Source of the DNA: Prorocentrum cordatum | Lineage: Eukaryota > Sar > Dinophyceae > Prorocentrales > Prorocentraceae | Reading direction: 5' to 3' | Length of the DNA stretch: 64,000 nucleotides | NCBI GenBank assembly: GCA_963575745.1 | Contig: CAUYUJ010004324.1 | Coordinates: forward strand, 124,001 to 188,000 | Part shown: in pieces, positions 53,626 to 64,000 of the stretch | How the letters are laid out: each line of letters opens with the position of its first letter | How positions within the stretch are numbered: the first letter of the stretch is position 1 | Made by a program: the position numbers and the translations under genes | The notes under the pieces: generated by a model | The model's database searches: none | Seen by the model: only the letters and a program-made list of their open reading frames with translations | What the model was told of the DNA's origin: nothing

Positions 53626-54426
53626 ATGACTTTCGGAGGTATCGGAGAAGGCGCCATGCTAATCCAGCTACGAGTAGGGGGGGCCCTCGAACGAGCTGGA
53701 CCCCCTCGCGCTTGTGAGCTACGTGGCATGACGAACGCTTGCTTGTGTCTGCCCACCGAAGAGCTCTCGAACCTATCTGAGGTCATTGCGCGCGAGGACC
53801 TCCGAGATTTTGCGAAGCAGGGCTTGAACAGCAGTGTAGACTTAATCGATGTAGCCGACGAGTCCGAAACTTTTGTCGGCGAGAACGGTGGGCTCCAAGA
53901 GCCTTGCGCATCGCCCCGCCAGTTCGCGGGTGTTTACGGAAAAGGGAACGACGAAGTCGCCGAGATCGACCGGGGCCCCATGTGCATCTCTGGAGTTGTT
54001 GGAAGCCCCTCCTTAGATTCTCCCATGGTGCGTTTTGCAGACGACCTATTTGGACGACGAATGCAAACGCATTCTTCGGCGTCGGCGGCCCAGGGGGCAA
54101 GCCGAGCAGGCGGCCTGAATATGGGCGCAGTTATAGAGAAACTGCGTTGCCGACAAAACATGCAGAACAAAGGTGCCGCGCCATGTTTGGGGCCCACCAG
54201 GGCCAGCTGTCGCCTCCAGGGGAGTTGCCCAGAGCCCCGCGGCGCAGTTCGTAGTCGCGCGAGGCGTCCCGGGGCCCGTCGCTGCGTGAACGGCTGGAAC
54301 GCCCCTGGATGGTCTTTCTGTGGGTTTCGCTGGCACGTGCGAGGGTCGCGTCGCCTCAGGCGCGAGCTCTTCCTGGGCAAAGTCGTGGGGTGTGGCGTCG
54401 CAGGCCCCGGAGAATTTGTCTTTTAG
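53626..54426 (+). CDS. Hypothetical protein with upstream splice-acceptor-like site
   Basis: The best candidate for a cellular gene in the right half. I start at ATG 53626 because the frame before it is repeat translation. The ATG is also preceded by a T9 tract and CGGGCAG (53605-53620), as at an acceptor for spliced-leader trans-splicing or cis-splicing. The first 160 residues have balanced composition: MTFGGIGEGAMLIQLRVGGA, TNACLCLPTEELSNLSEVIA, REDLRDFAKQGLNSSVDLID, ESETFVGENGGLQEPCASPR. After about residue 165 the frame becomes Arg/Gly/Ser-rich and the reading may be wrong; an intron or frame change near 54110 is possible. No family is recognised and no function is proposed. Confidence 0.4.
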   Translation: MTFGGIGEGAMLIQLRVGGALERAGPPRACELRGMTNACLCLPTEELSNLSEVIAREDLRDFAKQGLNSSVDLIDVADESETFVGENGGLQEPCASPRQFAGVYGKGNDEVAEIDRGPMCISGVVGSPSLDSPMVRFADDLFGRRMQTHSSASAAQGASRAGGLNMGAVIEKLRCRQNMQNKGAAPCLGPTRASCRLQGSCPEPRGAVRSRARRPGARRCVNGWNAPGWSFCGFRWHVRGSRRLRRELFLGKVVGCGVAGPGEFVF

Positions 54427-54624
54427 CCACGAGAATATGCCATGATCGACTCCTGCTTTATGTAGTACTTGCGGGCTAATGCGAGGTGGTGCCGCCCCTC
54501 GCGGCGGTGGGCCCCGCGTTCGCTCGCATCGGAATTCGGGGGTGCTTCGCAGACGTTGCACCCCCTGCGCTCGCGGGGGACCGGGGGCGCGCGAGGTGCG
54601 GCGGCTTCAGCGCGCGCTCGTGCG

Positions 54625-56050
54625 CCGTCGAGCCCACCGCCGAACAGTGGCGGCTGATTTCGGTCATCTACTGCAGGAGCGATCCACGCTACAGCGCGGT
54701 GGGCAGCTCAGCTATTCATGGGCAAAAAAAACCCTGCATAGTTTGCGCCGATATTCGGGGGGCCACAGGCGCCGAGAGTTTTTTTTTGGGGCATCGTCAG
54801 CGGCAGGATGGTCTTGGCAGTTCCCGTTGGGCCCCGCGTCCGATTCGTGCACTCGTTCAACGAGTTAATTCGAACCGACCCCTGGACCCCCCGAGCCGCG
54901 TCGCTCGCGAAATTCGACGCGCGGCGCCCCTATGCCCGGAAGCGCATAATCCTGAAACCGTAAGCGAACACATTCACGCGCGTGGTCAAGGACCCCGAGG
55001 GCCACCCATGTGGCCCCCAGTTTGATCTTTTTCGAGTCCCAACGGGATATCGCACAAACGGTCACTCGATGAAATGCATTTTGTACAGTGGCGCCATATT
55101 CAACCAATGCCCGAATTTCGTGAGCGTGCAGCGCGTTCAAACATGTACACAATGCTCGCTCGCACTTGCGACGCTCTCACGGCTATGGCAGTTGTATAAT
55201 GGGAAGGTATCATATGCCTTGTGGGCCCGAACAGAATGACGATGTGACATGTCTGCTATGCCCTGCAGATATGCCCGTAGCCGTCTCATCGAGCCTCCTG
55301 CATTTTCGACGCTTTCGAGGCGAGCATCTCACCAAACCTCTGCCACGTCTGTCTCGCTGCGCGCGGTGCCCTGCCGGCTGCGAGCAACCGGGGGGGCGCC
55401 GGCGGAGTTGGGGCCGACGGGGGCCAGGTCCATCGCCGAACAGCAGCGGCGATTTTCAGTCATCTGCAACAGGGGCGACCCACGCTACAGCGAGATGGGC
55501 AGCTCAGATCTGACGCGATTCCATGGGCTAAAGGATGCCACCGTAGCTTGCATCGATATCGGCGGGTCAGCGGCCTCGAGAGTTTTCCGAAGCACGAGGA
55601 GCGGCAGGGCGGTCTTGGCTGGTCTCGCTCAGTCCCGCGTCCGGTCCGTTCAACAAGTTTTCCCGAACTGGCCCCATCGATCCTCCGAGCCGCGGCGTTC
55701 GCGAACTTACGACGCATGGCACTCCCGATCTCCAGGGGCACATAAGTCCTGACACCGTAAGCGAACACATAAACACATGCATGGTCACGGGCGCCGAGGT
55801 CACCCCATGCGGCCTCCAGTTCAATACTTATCGAGCTCCATTTGGACATCGCACAAACGGTCACAATATGAAATGCAATGTGCACAGTGGCGCCATATCA
55901 AACCAATTTCAGAGTTTCAGAAGCGTGTTCCAACATATGCATCATGCTCACAAGAATTTGACACGCTCGCATGGCTATGGGACGCATTATGCGGTGTTCT
56001 CCTATGTCGTGTGAGCCCGCGCAGACGGACGATTGGATCTGCTCGCCTCG
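54625..56050 (+). repeat. Diverged 0.8-kb tandem duplication
   Basis: Segments in 54625-55260 recur in the same order in 55430-56050: CCGAACAG-GGC, CACGCTACAGCG, CGTAAGCGAACACAT, CGCACAAACGGTCAC, ACAGTGGCGCCATAT, CACGGCTATGG. Identity is perhaps 65-75% by eye, with period near 800 bp. Parallel frames in the two copies share DPRYS and EPRRS-like pieces, but many differences are indels. This looks like an old DNA duplication rather than two intact genes. 54427-54624 has nothing else. Confidence 0.65.
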
Positions 56051-56980
56051 CCCTGCAGAGACGCCCGCGGCCCCCTCGTCGAGCCCATCTGTTTCTCGCC
56101 ATGCCTGGCGCCCTCGCGGCTGCCAGCAAGCGACGAGAGGAAGAGGCGCAAAGTTGACGGTGGCGCAGCCGATGACCAGATCCCTGACAAGCAGAAGAAG
56201 CTCTTCGCACTCAGGATGCAGCTCATCTTGAAGCTCAACCAGCAGTGCCGAGATCTCTCGGGAGTCTTCGACCGCGTTCCTGCCGCCCGCGGTCGCGGCT
56301 CCAACCGCGATGATGAACGAGCAGGCCGTCGCCATCGCCGCGGAAACCGCAGCCGAGGACAAGAAACACAAACCCGGCCCCCCGCGCACGCGGGCGACCG
56401 GCGGCCTGCTCAGAGGCCCCCGCAGCTTCGGCGATTCGGTCGGCGCGGCGAACCAGCAGGCAGTGGCCCAGGCGCGGTCGGACTACGACGGCTGCGCAGT
56501 CGAGCAGAAGTGCGAACTCATTCAGTTCTGCCGCCAGGACAGAATGTATTAGCGGGGGCGTCTCAGAATTGCACGTTCGATCAGGGATGCGGGCCTCCGC
56601 CTGCTCACGGTCAAGGCAATGAGGCAGATCTCGTTCTATTCGAGGAAGTCTGGCAGAGACCCAGCGATATTCATGGGGCGCGAAATCCAGACGTTCCTGG
56701 AGGCTCTATTGAAGTATGCGACGACGCTGGTCTCCAGGTGCTTGCAGCGTCTGCACCAGACAGCAAAGCGCGAGAAGCTGTCGGACCCAGTTGGTTCGGT
56801 CAGAGCCCGCGGTCACGCGCCTGTGCCAGCGGTGGCAAGTGCGGCATCTTCTTCATCCGGGCCCGCGAATCCTTGTGAGTCTATGCCTCCCCCCTCCCAA
56901 ATCGTCTGCCGTTCGCCCGAAATCGTTTTGCCTGGCCCCCCTCCGGGGCTCGACGAGGCGTCGGCGCCCTGCCTCCTGCA
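56033..56980 (+). pseudogene. Broken copy of a probable multicopy dinoflagellate gene
   Basis: Protein-like segments occur in order but in shifting frames. Frame 2 encodes DERKRRKVDGG and KQKKLFALRMQLILKLNQQC, then RDLSGVF to about 56270. Frame 0 then continues with STAFLPPAVAAPTAMMNEQA, EDKKHKPGPPRTRATGGLLR and CELIQFCRQDRMY, up to TAG at 56550. After that stop come SGRDPAIFMGREIQTFLEAL and a Ser/Pro-rich tail with VLPGPPPGLDE. I recall a large dinoflagellate family with the order RDLEG, a GH-GPPH-GLL block, a CR-K-YD block, and a GRAPxG-LE-LQ end, which this fits; I could not check that. At least one frameshift and one stop make it a pseudogene, unless introns lie at those points. Confidence 0.45.
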
Positions 56981-59345
56981 ACTGGTCGCGCGAGTGACCG
57001 CCGAGCGCCGTCGCGAACGACCTCCGCAGCTTCGGCGAGCGGAGCCAGGGGTCGCTTGGGAGACGATGGGCTCGGCGAAAGGGGCGCGCCCCTGGACGCA
57101 GAGCCCATCCGCGAACAGAAGGGGCAGGCGCGGGGGGCCCATTGCACGCGCGCGGCGCGCACGAAGAGGAGTTCGTCGCAAGCGGAGGCAGCCGTCTCCG
57201 CGAGGCCCGGATTCTCTGAATTCCCGCAAGCAGAGCGCATCGGTAAAATCCGGGGGGGCGCCAGCGACGTTTTTGAATCTGCCCGCTAACAAGGGCCCGC
57301 CCCGCCCAACGAACGCGGCGAACAGCCCTCGCTGAAGATGGGGGGCGCGGGGGCGGCACCCCCCCACCTGTTCGAGGTGCATGGCTGGCTGCCCCAGGTG
57401 CGCGGTTGCCCTGGCCGCGAAGAGCGAGGCTTCCAGCCGCGACCGCTAGTGGCCCGACGAAGCCTTTCCCCCGCGCTACTCAAGTCGTTGGCGGAGGAAG
57501 CTCCCCTCGCGACGCCCCCCGACCGCGCGGGTCGCAGGCCCGGCGCGGAGCCCGTGAGTTCCCCCCCGCGGCGGGGGAAAGGATGACCGTCTCCCGTGGA
57601 TAGGCTGGCGAGCCCGCGCGGGCGGCATCCAGGGCGCGGGCTGCCCTGGCCTCGAGTTGACGGGAGGGGCCCGAGCAGGCCCTCGCTTCCGGCAGGGGTC
57701 GAGGGGGGGGGGGGGGCGGCTGGCGGAGGGCGGGGGGGGGGCGGCGCGTTGACCGCGGGCAGGGCGGGGAGGGGGGCGAGGGGGGGGTGCGCGGGGATGG
57801 AGGGGGTGATGGGGGGGGGGGGGGGCCTTGGCCTTGCCGCGTCCGTGACATCGACCGCGCGGGCGACCGCGGCTGGCCCCTTTGCGCCGCGCGGTAGATG
57901 CCTGCGCTGGCTCGAAGCGAGTGGGGCGCAATGGCGGCGACGCGTCGCTCATTGGGGCAGCGCTGCCACGCGGGGCCGCGCAGGCGCCAGTATCAATTCA
58001 ACGAGATCTGGGCGGCGACGAGATCATTGCAAAATGCGTTTAACAATTTGCAGCAGTGCAAGCATGAACTCGAAAAAGAATTGCACGCGAACGCGCCCGC
58101 GAGCCTGCCGGCGAGATGGGGCTGGGCATGCGAGGCACGCGATTGCGCGGGGGTTGGCGTTCGCGGAGTGGGGGCCGCGCGTGTCCTCGACGCGGCTAGG
58201 AGGCGCGCCCCGACGCGCCCAGGGCGTCCGCGGCGCGGGCCGGGCGCTCGGCGGGGGGGGGCGGGGCGGCCGGGTTGGAAGCGTGTTTTTTGCGTGGGGG
58301 GTCGGAGAAACAAGCAGGCGCTGAAGACGACGATGGCGGGTCTTGCGCCCTCCGTCGCGCGTCGGGCGGTTTCTCAGGGGAGTCGCTGACCGGCGATTGC
58401 GTTCGCGCGCGTAGAGCGGCGCGCGGCGCGCAGCAGAGCATCGAGTTATTAGATTGGGCAGCGGCCCAGCCGCGCAATTCCAGGCGGGCCGGGGCAGCGC
58501 TAGACATCGAGGGCGCGCGGCCTCGGCTGGGCCGCTGGCCCGCCAGCGCGCCCGGAGACGTCGGCGCCGGCGCGCGGCGTCCTAGCGCAGGGCCTCCGGT
58601 GTACATCAACAACAGCATGCCGAGACAGGGCCCCGACTAGAACCCGCAATCGCGCGCCATTAAGGGGGCGGCGCCGAGGTGGCCCTCGCCGCGCGCAGAC
58701 GCACGCAGCTCAACGCCGTCGCAGGCCGCGCAATGATTTCCCCTTCGCGGGGGCGCTCGCGCGGCGGAGGTCGGGGGCCTTTTCTGGCTGGCTTTTAATT
58801 CAGCTTTTCGCGCGCTGCGTCGCCGCCCTCGGCCGCTCGGCCCCCGCGGCGCAGTTGCGCGGCAATGCGCGGGCACAGCGTTGCCGCGACATGCGCGGCG
58901 AAGCTTTGCGGCAGCTTTTGCGGCCGACCTTTCGCCGCGGATGTTCGCGACTTTTGTCGCGGCGCGCTGCTCGCGCGTCGCGGCGAGTTTTCATTTTCGT
59001 TTTTTTGGTGCGACGCTTCCTCCGCGCGGCCAGCTGCCAGACCTGAGCGTCCGACTCTCTCGGGGGCGGGCGTTTTCGGACGCCCCCTTCTGGCCGCCGC
59101 CCCAGTCTTGCAGTGCCGCGCGACGCATTCCATCGTGACGCACTGGCGCGCGGGGACATGGTCTAGCCCGTCGGTCGAGGCCAGCGCGCGCCACGCCGCG
59201 CGCTTTCGCTGCGGCGCGTAGGGCAATGGCGCCGCGAGCTGCCCTTGCATCGCAGGCTCAGAGCCGGGCAGCGCCGCGCGCCGCGTTGCAGGCCAGGCCG
59301 CGAAGCGCCTGGCAACCCAGCGCTCGCAGCAGCTGGTCGTTGCGC
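56981..59345. other. GC-rich stretch with G-runs and one exon-like segment
   Basis: 57697-57835 contains several G-runs of 7-14 bases and is quadruplex-prone. At 57988-58113 the composition drops in GC. One frame reads QYQFNEIWAATRSLQNAFNN, then LQQCKHELEKELHANAPASL, a plausible coiled-coil exon with no assignable splice sites. Elsewhere frames are open on both strands because of GC bias, and I call none of them. Confidence 0.4.
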
Positions 59346-59352
59346 GCGGCGT

Positions 59353-59778
<426 letters not shown>

Positions 59779-60328
59779 GGCATTTGGTAGATTTGCTGCA
59801 TGCCGCGCGCGCCTTATTCGATTTGCGCGTTTTATGGTCGGCGCCTTTTCTTGGGTTGGTGGGGGCGCGCCTAGGGGCGGGCCTCAGCGAGCGGTGGCCA
59901 GCGCTCTGGCGAGCGCTGGCGCGGATCTTGAGGCTCGGGGCTCGAAGGGCAGCGCGCCGCTCCCGGCGGCGACATGGGCGGCCGTCGCAGACGAGGTCGA
60001 AGCGTTCATCGAGAAGCGCGCCGACATCCACGTGACAAATGACCGCGGGGTCGGCGCGTTGCAGCGAGCTGCCGGCACCTCTGGCACGACCGGGGCTTTG
60101 CGGGAGAGAGCAGGCTGCGAGTTGACGCATGGGGTCCTCGCCGCCGTCGTCCTGCTACTGCTCCTGCGCCGGCTGCCCGGGAGACCCCCGCGGGGGGGAA
60201 GGTCTTTCGACGGGGGCCTCCGCGGTCGCGAGCTTGGCAAGGGCCGGGAGGGCGAGGCGAGAGCGAAAAAAAAAAAAGAACAAACGTGTTTTGAGTGCGC
60301 TGGGAGAAAGCGAAGGGGGTGAGGGAGG

Positions 60329-60786
60329 GGTCTCGAACCCGCCCTTTCCCTCCCCCAAACCCTGGGGGGGGGGGTCGAGACCCGTCCCCCGCCTTCCAGA
60401 GTGACAGTCAGGGGCGGGGTCGCCCTCCCCTCCTTGGCTCCGCTCCGGCGCCCCGCCCGGCGCCGACAAACGACGACGACGAGGGCCAGGCAACGACTGC
60501 GACGACGACGACGTGTCCCGCCCGCTCCGACTCGCCAGCGATGACGTCGGCGACGTGCCCCCCCATCCCGCCCGCCCGCCCGCCCGACGGACTTGCCCAC
60601 GAAATCGACGACGACGACGACGACGCCAGCGACGGCGGTGGCGGCGGCGGCGGCGACGGCGACGACGACAACGACCACGACGACGACGACGACGACGACA
60701 GCGATTACGATAGGACGTCGTGTCCCGCCCGCCCGACGGACTTAACGACGACGACCGCGACCACGACCACGACCACGACGCGACAG
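60329..60786. repeat. Small inverted repeat and (CGA)n tract
   Basis: GGGTCTCGAACCC (60329) pairs with GGGGTCGAGACCC (to 60386). 60465-60786 is rich in CGA triplets interrupted twice by a GTGTCCCGCCCGC(T/C)C(C)GAC-like element. 59777-60328 and 60787-60960 show no recognisable gene. Confidence 0.75.
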
Positions 60787-60960
60787 GAGGGGGGCGCGAG
60801 GGTTTGAGCCCCCCGGCTTTCGGAGGGGGGAGGGGTTGGGCGGGGGTTCGCCGGGAAGAGGGGACGGGGGGCACGGTTCTGGAGAGTAGGGGAGGATTTC
60901 CGAAGGGGGCGTAGTGGTTCCAGAGCGGGGGAGGTTGGGATCTTGCACCAGCGAAACGTA

Positions 60961-62520
60961 CACAGAAGACTTTCTTTCGAATCAAGGGTATCCCAGGAAA
61001 TGAGGTTGATTTTCCACGGGCTCTTTTACGTGGAGGTAGCGGTCGTAGTGTTAGATAACCGTGCAGCTTCGCGATTGGGATCATATCGCCGAACAGTTGG
61101 CGATATACATTTGGTCAAGGTCGATGTTCCCTGAGCCGTTCCCGTCCTTCCGCTCCCTCTTCACTACTGTGCCTGCCACCGCGAGGATGAATTGGATGGC
61201 GACGGGGGCGGTTTCTTCAGCTCGCGCCCGACCATTTACCGCGAGCGGTTGCAGGCCAAGCGGCGCAAGCTGGCGGAGGAACCCTCGAGCCTGCCTTGGG
61301 TCCTCCACCTGGTCCCTGGTCGAGTCTCTCTCTCTCTCTCTCTCTCTCCCCCGCCTCTCTCTCTCTCTGCGAATTTTTGCCTCCACGTTCCCATGTCTTC
61401 GTGAGCCCGTCTGTTTTGTATTACCCGTTCTTGCCCCTCGGTGCCATGTGCGGACATGCTCTCAATATTTTGTCCAGTATCATCCCGTCATGCATGCACC
61501 TTTTTTGTCTTGACTTCGCTTGTCGCGTTCTGTCCTTGTCCCAATCCTGGTGCTGTTGCTGGCGCGCATGTTCCCATCTCTGCTTGCTCCTTCCTTTCTT
61601 TTTATGCTCATCCCCTTCTTTTCCTGCTCCGTCCCTTCTCCCCCTTCCCTCCCCTTCTCGTCTTCTCGTCTGGGTTGATTGTTTCTCCGTTCGCCGTTCG
61701 GTGTCAGCCTCGCCAAAGGTCTTTTCTGGTTGTCCCACAGAGGTTGCCAGCAGAGGTGAATGTTAAAATTGTCTTCTCCCCGTCTCCCCTGGTCTCTTCC
61801 TGCTCCTCCCGGTTTTCCTCCTCTGTCGCCCCTGCCGGGCCCTGCCCTGCTTGCCGGCCTGCTCAGAACCCCCCCCCGTGCATCGTGCCGACTATGTTGC
61901 GGTTTGTGGTGGTGCCGTTGCTCCGCAAGCAGGCTGAATACACGTAGCGCGGCCAGCCTTAGCGAGAGCTGGATACGCACGTGACCAGCTGTCTTTCAGG
62001 CGCTTGGCCCTTGCACGGCCGAGCACGCAGGGCTTCTGCATGTGTATCCAGCGTGCGACTTCAGGATGCCCCATTTGTGAACCCAGCCATGTGTACCTCC
62101 AGCCTCCTGGCACTGGGCAGCTGGGAAGAGCGGCTGTGGCCAGCCTTTCCACTGTTTCCAGCCCTTGCCAGTTTCCCTCTAGTAGTTGTACCAGCCCTGG
62201 CGACCTCGTCCCAACTGCTTCGGTCTCGATCCGGCCCTGTGCCAAGAGAGGCTCTAGCCTTGGTCACCTCGACTTTCATTGAACTTCCAGTTTCCACTGT
62301 CCAGCCCCTCTGTGTTTCCCCCTGCCTGTCTAAGTATCGCTGTTGTCGCCTGTTCCGCTGGCAGTCGGCGGGTCAGCCAGCGAGCCCCAGCCCTGGTTTT
62401 CTTGTCACCTCCGACGTCGAGACTTGTTCCACGTCGCGGCCCCAGACGCTCTCGACTCGGAACGTCTTCTGAAGGCCATGGCGCCCCGAAAGGGGCCTCA
62501 AGAAACCCAGCCAAACTGGC
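60961..62520. other. Moderate-GC stretch without a recognisable gene
   Basis: 61320-61372 is a (TC)n run. 61400-62470 is T/C-rich and of ordinary complexity, similar in texture to 28940-29640. Frames of about 100-170 codons occur in several phases without motifs. The sequence could be introns or spacer. Confidence 0.45.
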
Positions 62521-62529
62521 CGCCGGCCG

Positions 62530-62810
62530 TCCTCCTCCTCCTCCTCCTCCTCCTCCTCCTCCTCCTTCTCCTCTTCCTCCTCCCTTTTCCTCCCTTCTCC
62601 TCCCTCCTCCCCCTCCTCCTCCTCCTCGTCCTCCTCCGCCTCCTCCTCCTCCTTCTCCTCCTCATCCTCCCTTCTCCTCCTCCTCCTCCTCCTCCTCCTC
62701 CTCCTTCTGCTCCTCCTCCTCCTCCTCCTCCCTTCTCCCTTCCCTTCCCTTCTTCTGCTCCTTGTTCTCCTTCTTTCTTTCGTCCTCCACGTTCCTCCTC
62801 CTCCCCTATC
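62530..62810 (+). repeat. CTC/CTT pyrimidine tract
   Basis: About 280 bp of CCT and CTT triplets. Open frames of 340-450 codons cross it only because the triplets avoid stops. Confidence 0.93.
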
Positions 62811-63416
62811 ATCCTTCCTCCTCCCTGGCCGTCGGGCGTCGTGATTTTTCGACGTGCGCCTGCCCGTGCCTGCGCTGGGCTGCCCGATGTCGCTCCTGCG
62901 CGCGCCGCTCCATGCTGCGCCCGTGCCGCGCCCACGGCTTGCCTCAGCCGTCGGAAGGGGGCGGAGGGGTGGAGGGGAGGGGGGAGGGTGGCTGGAGTCA
63001 TGGAGAGGAGGAAGGGGGGCGGCAGCAATGTCGCCTCCTTCTCTCCCCTTTCCACCCTGCTTCCGTGGCCACAGTCTTGTTTACTCAGGGCCAATGCGCG
63101 CGTTGGAGTACTGAAGGGCTCGTTCTGTGTCCGAGTCCGTCTCAGGGTTCTCATCTTCCTCCTCCCCTCTCGCCTCCTTCCAGGCTGGAGGAAGGAGAGG
63201 AGGAAACGAGGGATTGGAGGGTGCGAGGGAGTTTGGAAAGGGAGTGGGGAAAGGAGAGGGGATTCAGGCAGGGGGATATTTCATATATTTATACCTGTAC
63301 GTACTCTCTTATGTACCTGTATTCATATAGCCTTATTATATATATACACATCCATACATACATAGGTGTAGGGACATCTAAACATGTAGATATGTGCAGG
63401 GAAATCGACATATGGA

Positions 63417-63465
63417 CAGAGAGGGAGAGGGATAGAGAGAGAGAGAGAGACAGATCGCGAGGGAG

Positions 63466-63497
<32 letters not shown>

Positions 63498-63832
63498 CAA
63501 GCTTGGGGAGCGCAGGGCTTCTGGCCTTCGGAGCATGCCGAGCCCCACCGCGGGCGCCGGCCCGCCTCCCCCTCGGCCGGCCCTGCGCCCAGGAGAAACA
63601 GGCGGGGGCCAAGCCCGAGCCGGCCTTCTGAGCGCCGCGCCCTGGCCGCCGGGCGGGGGCCCTCCCTGGGCGGGGGCGCCGCCGCCGGACCGGAGCCCTC
63701 GTCTGCGCTGCGGTCACGGGCGCAGGCAGAAACGTCTGCTGTGCACGTCTGCCCCCCCCCCCCCCCCCCCCCTCCCTCCCCTCCTCCTCCTCCTCCTCCT
63801 CCTCCTCCTCCTCCTCCTCCTCCTCCTCCTCA
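63417..63832 (+). repeat. (GA)n, poly(C) and (CTC)n runs
   Basis: GA repeats cover 63417-63500, interrupted by CAGATCGCGAGGGAGGAG. A C-run lies at 63752-63772 and CTC triplets follow to 63830. The intervening 63500-63750 is GC-rich. 62811-63416 and 63833-64000 show no recognisable gene; 63280-63370 is AT-rich with TATA/CATA repeats. Confidence 0.9.
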
Positions 63833-64000
63833 CCAATTGTCAAGTAGTGGCGAAGCGTCCTGGCGTGCCGACAGGCCAACCAAACAATGTTGTAATAACC
63901 TTTTCACGACATGTTCTTAGAGCATTTCTGGCTGGGACTGTCTTGGTTTTCTTCACACCGGGTTTATGTTCGAAACGCATTGTTTGGTTCTCAGAATCTA

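Noticed and set aside
62279-63631. 450- and 340-codon Ser/Pro/Leu-rich frames
   Set aside because: They run through the CTC tract and the GA run. The non-repeat parts show no domain.

Overview
The window looks like nuclear DNA of a dinoflagellate. Four things support this. A near-copy of the dinoflagellate spliced leader lies at 31148-31170. Plant/alveolate-type telomere repeats (CCCTAAA) sit inside the sequence at 43026-43050. The non-LTR retrotransposon reading frames and the huge Rep/PIF1 Helitron-like protein resemble those I know from dinoflagellate genomes. The rest is GC-rich, gene-poor DNA full of minisatellites, triplet repeats and fold-back sequences. I cannot name the species; a Prorocentrum- or Polarella-like organism is a guess. 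Bacterial-style features such as operons, ribosome binding sites and CRISPR arrays do not apply. Most long open frames here are open only because the repeats lack stop codons.

Layout. 1-890: short tandem duplications. 893-1670: a GGCCTCTTGGGCCGTCTTG-type array. 1930-5740: a nearly complete LINE on the minus strand, with ORF1 (nucleic-acid binding) and ORF2 (endonuclease plus reverse transcriptase). 5790-8985: a 150-bp tandem repeat, then a higher-order GGCC array. 9105-10612: a decayed LINE fragment on the plus strand. 10691-12397: a 73-bp array, a 0.9-kb purine tract and a 177-bp duplication. 12711-19983: the largest gene, a Helitron-like Rep/helicase interrupted by a 33-bp minisatellite. 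A 17-bp motif (GGTGCTYCTCAGCCTGC) is scattered through it and beyond its stop codon. 20671-21159 holds the LINE C-terminal region that the 9-10.6 kb fragment lacks, so the Helitron-like block may have inserted into a LINE.

21.2-26.3 kb is another large GGCC higher-order array. 26.4-27.8 kb has two (CCG)n blocks with duplicated flanks. 28-48 kb is mostly non-genic. It holds at least four fold-back or palindromic elements, the spliced-leader relic, a pair of 325-bp direct repeats, a 0.5-kb GAT tract, a hairpin-plus-microsatellite module present twice, and the telomeric repeats. 48.9-50.6 kb is a very uniform 131-bp satellite. 52.1-53.6 kb is a degenerate 80-90-bp array. At 53626-54426 is the best candidate for an ordinary cellular gene, preceded by a splice-acceptor-like site. 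54.6-57 kb holds a diverged duplication and a broken copy of what I think is a multicopy dinoflagellate gene family. 57-64 kb is GC-rich, with a 216-bp TG run and more triplet repeats.

The recognisable genes do not form a pathway. They are the self-propagation genes of two kinds of mobile element: LINE target-primed retrotransposition and Helitron-type rolling-circle transposition. Everything else is repeat structure, relics, or short reading frames whose coding status I cannot settle from sequence alone.
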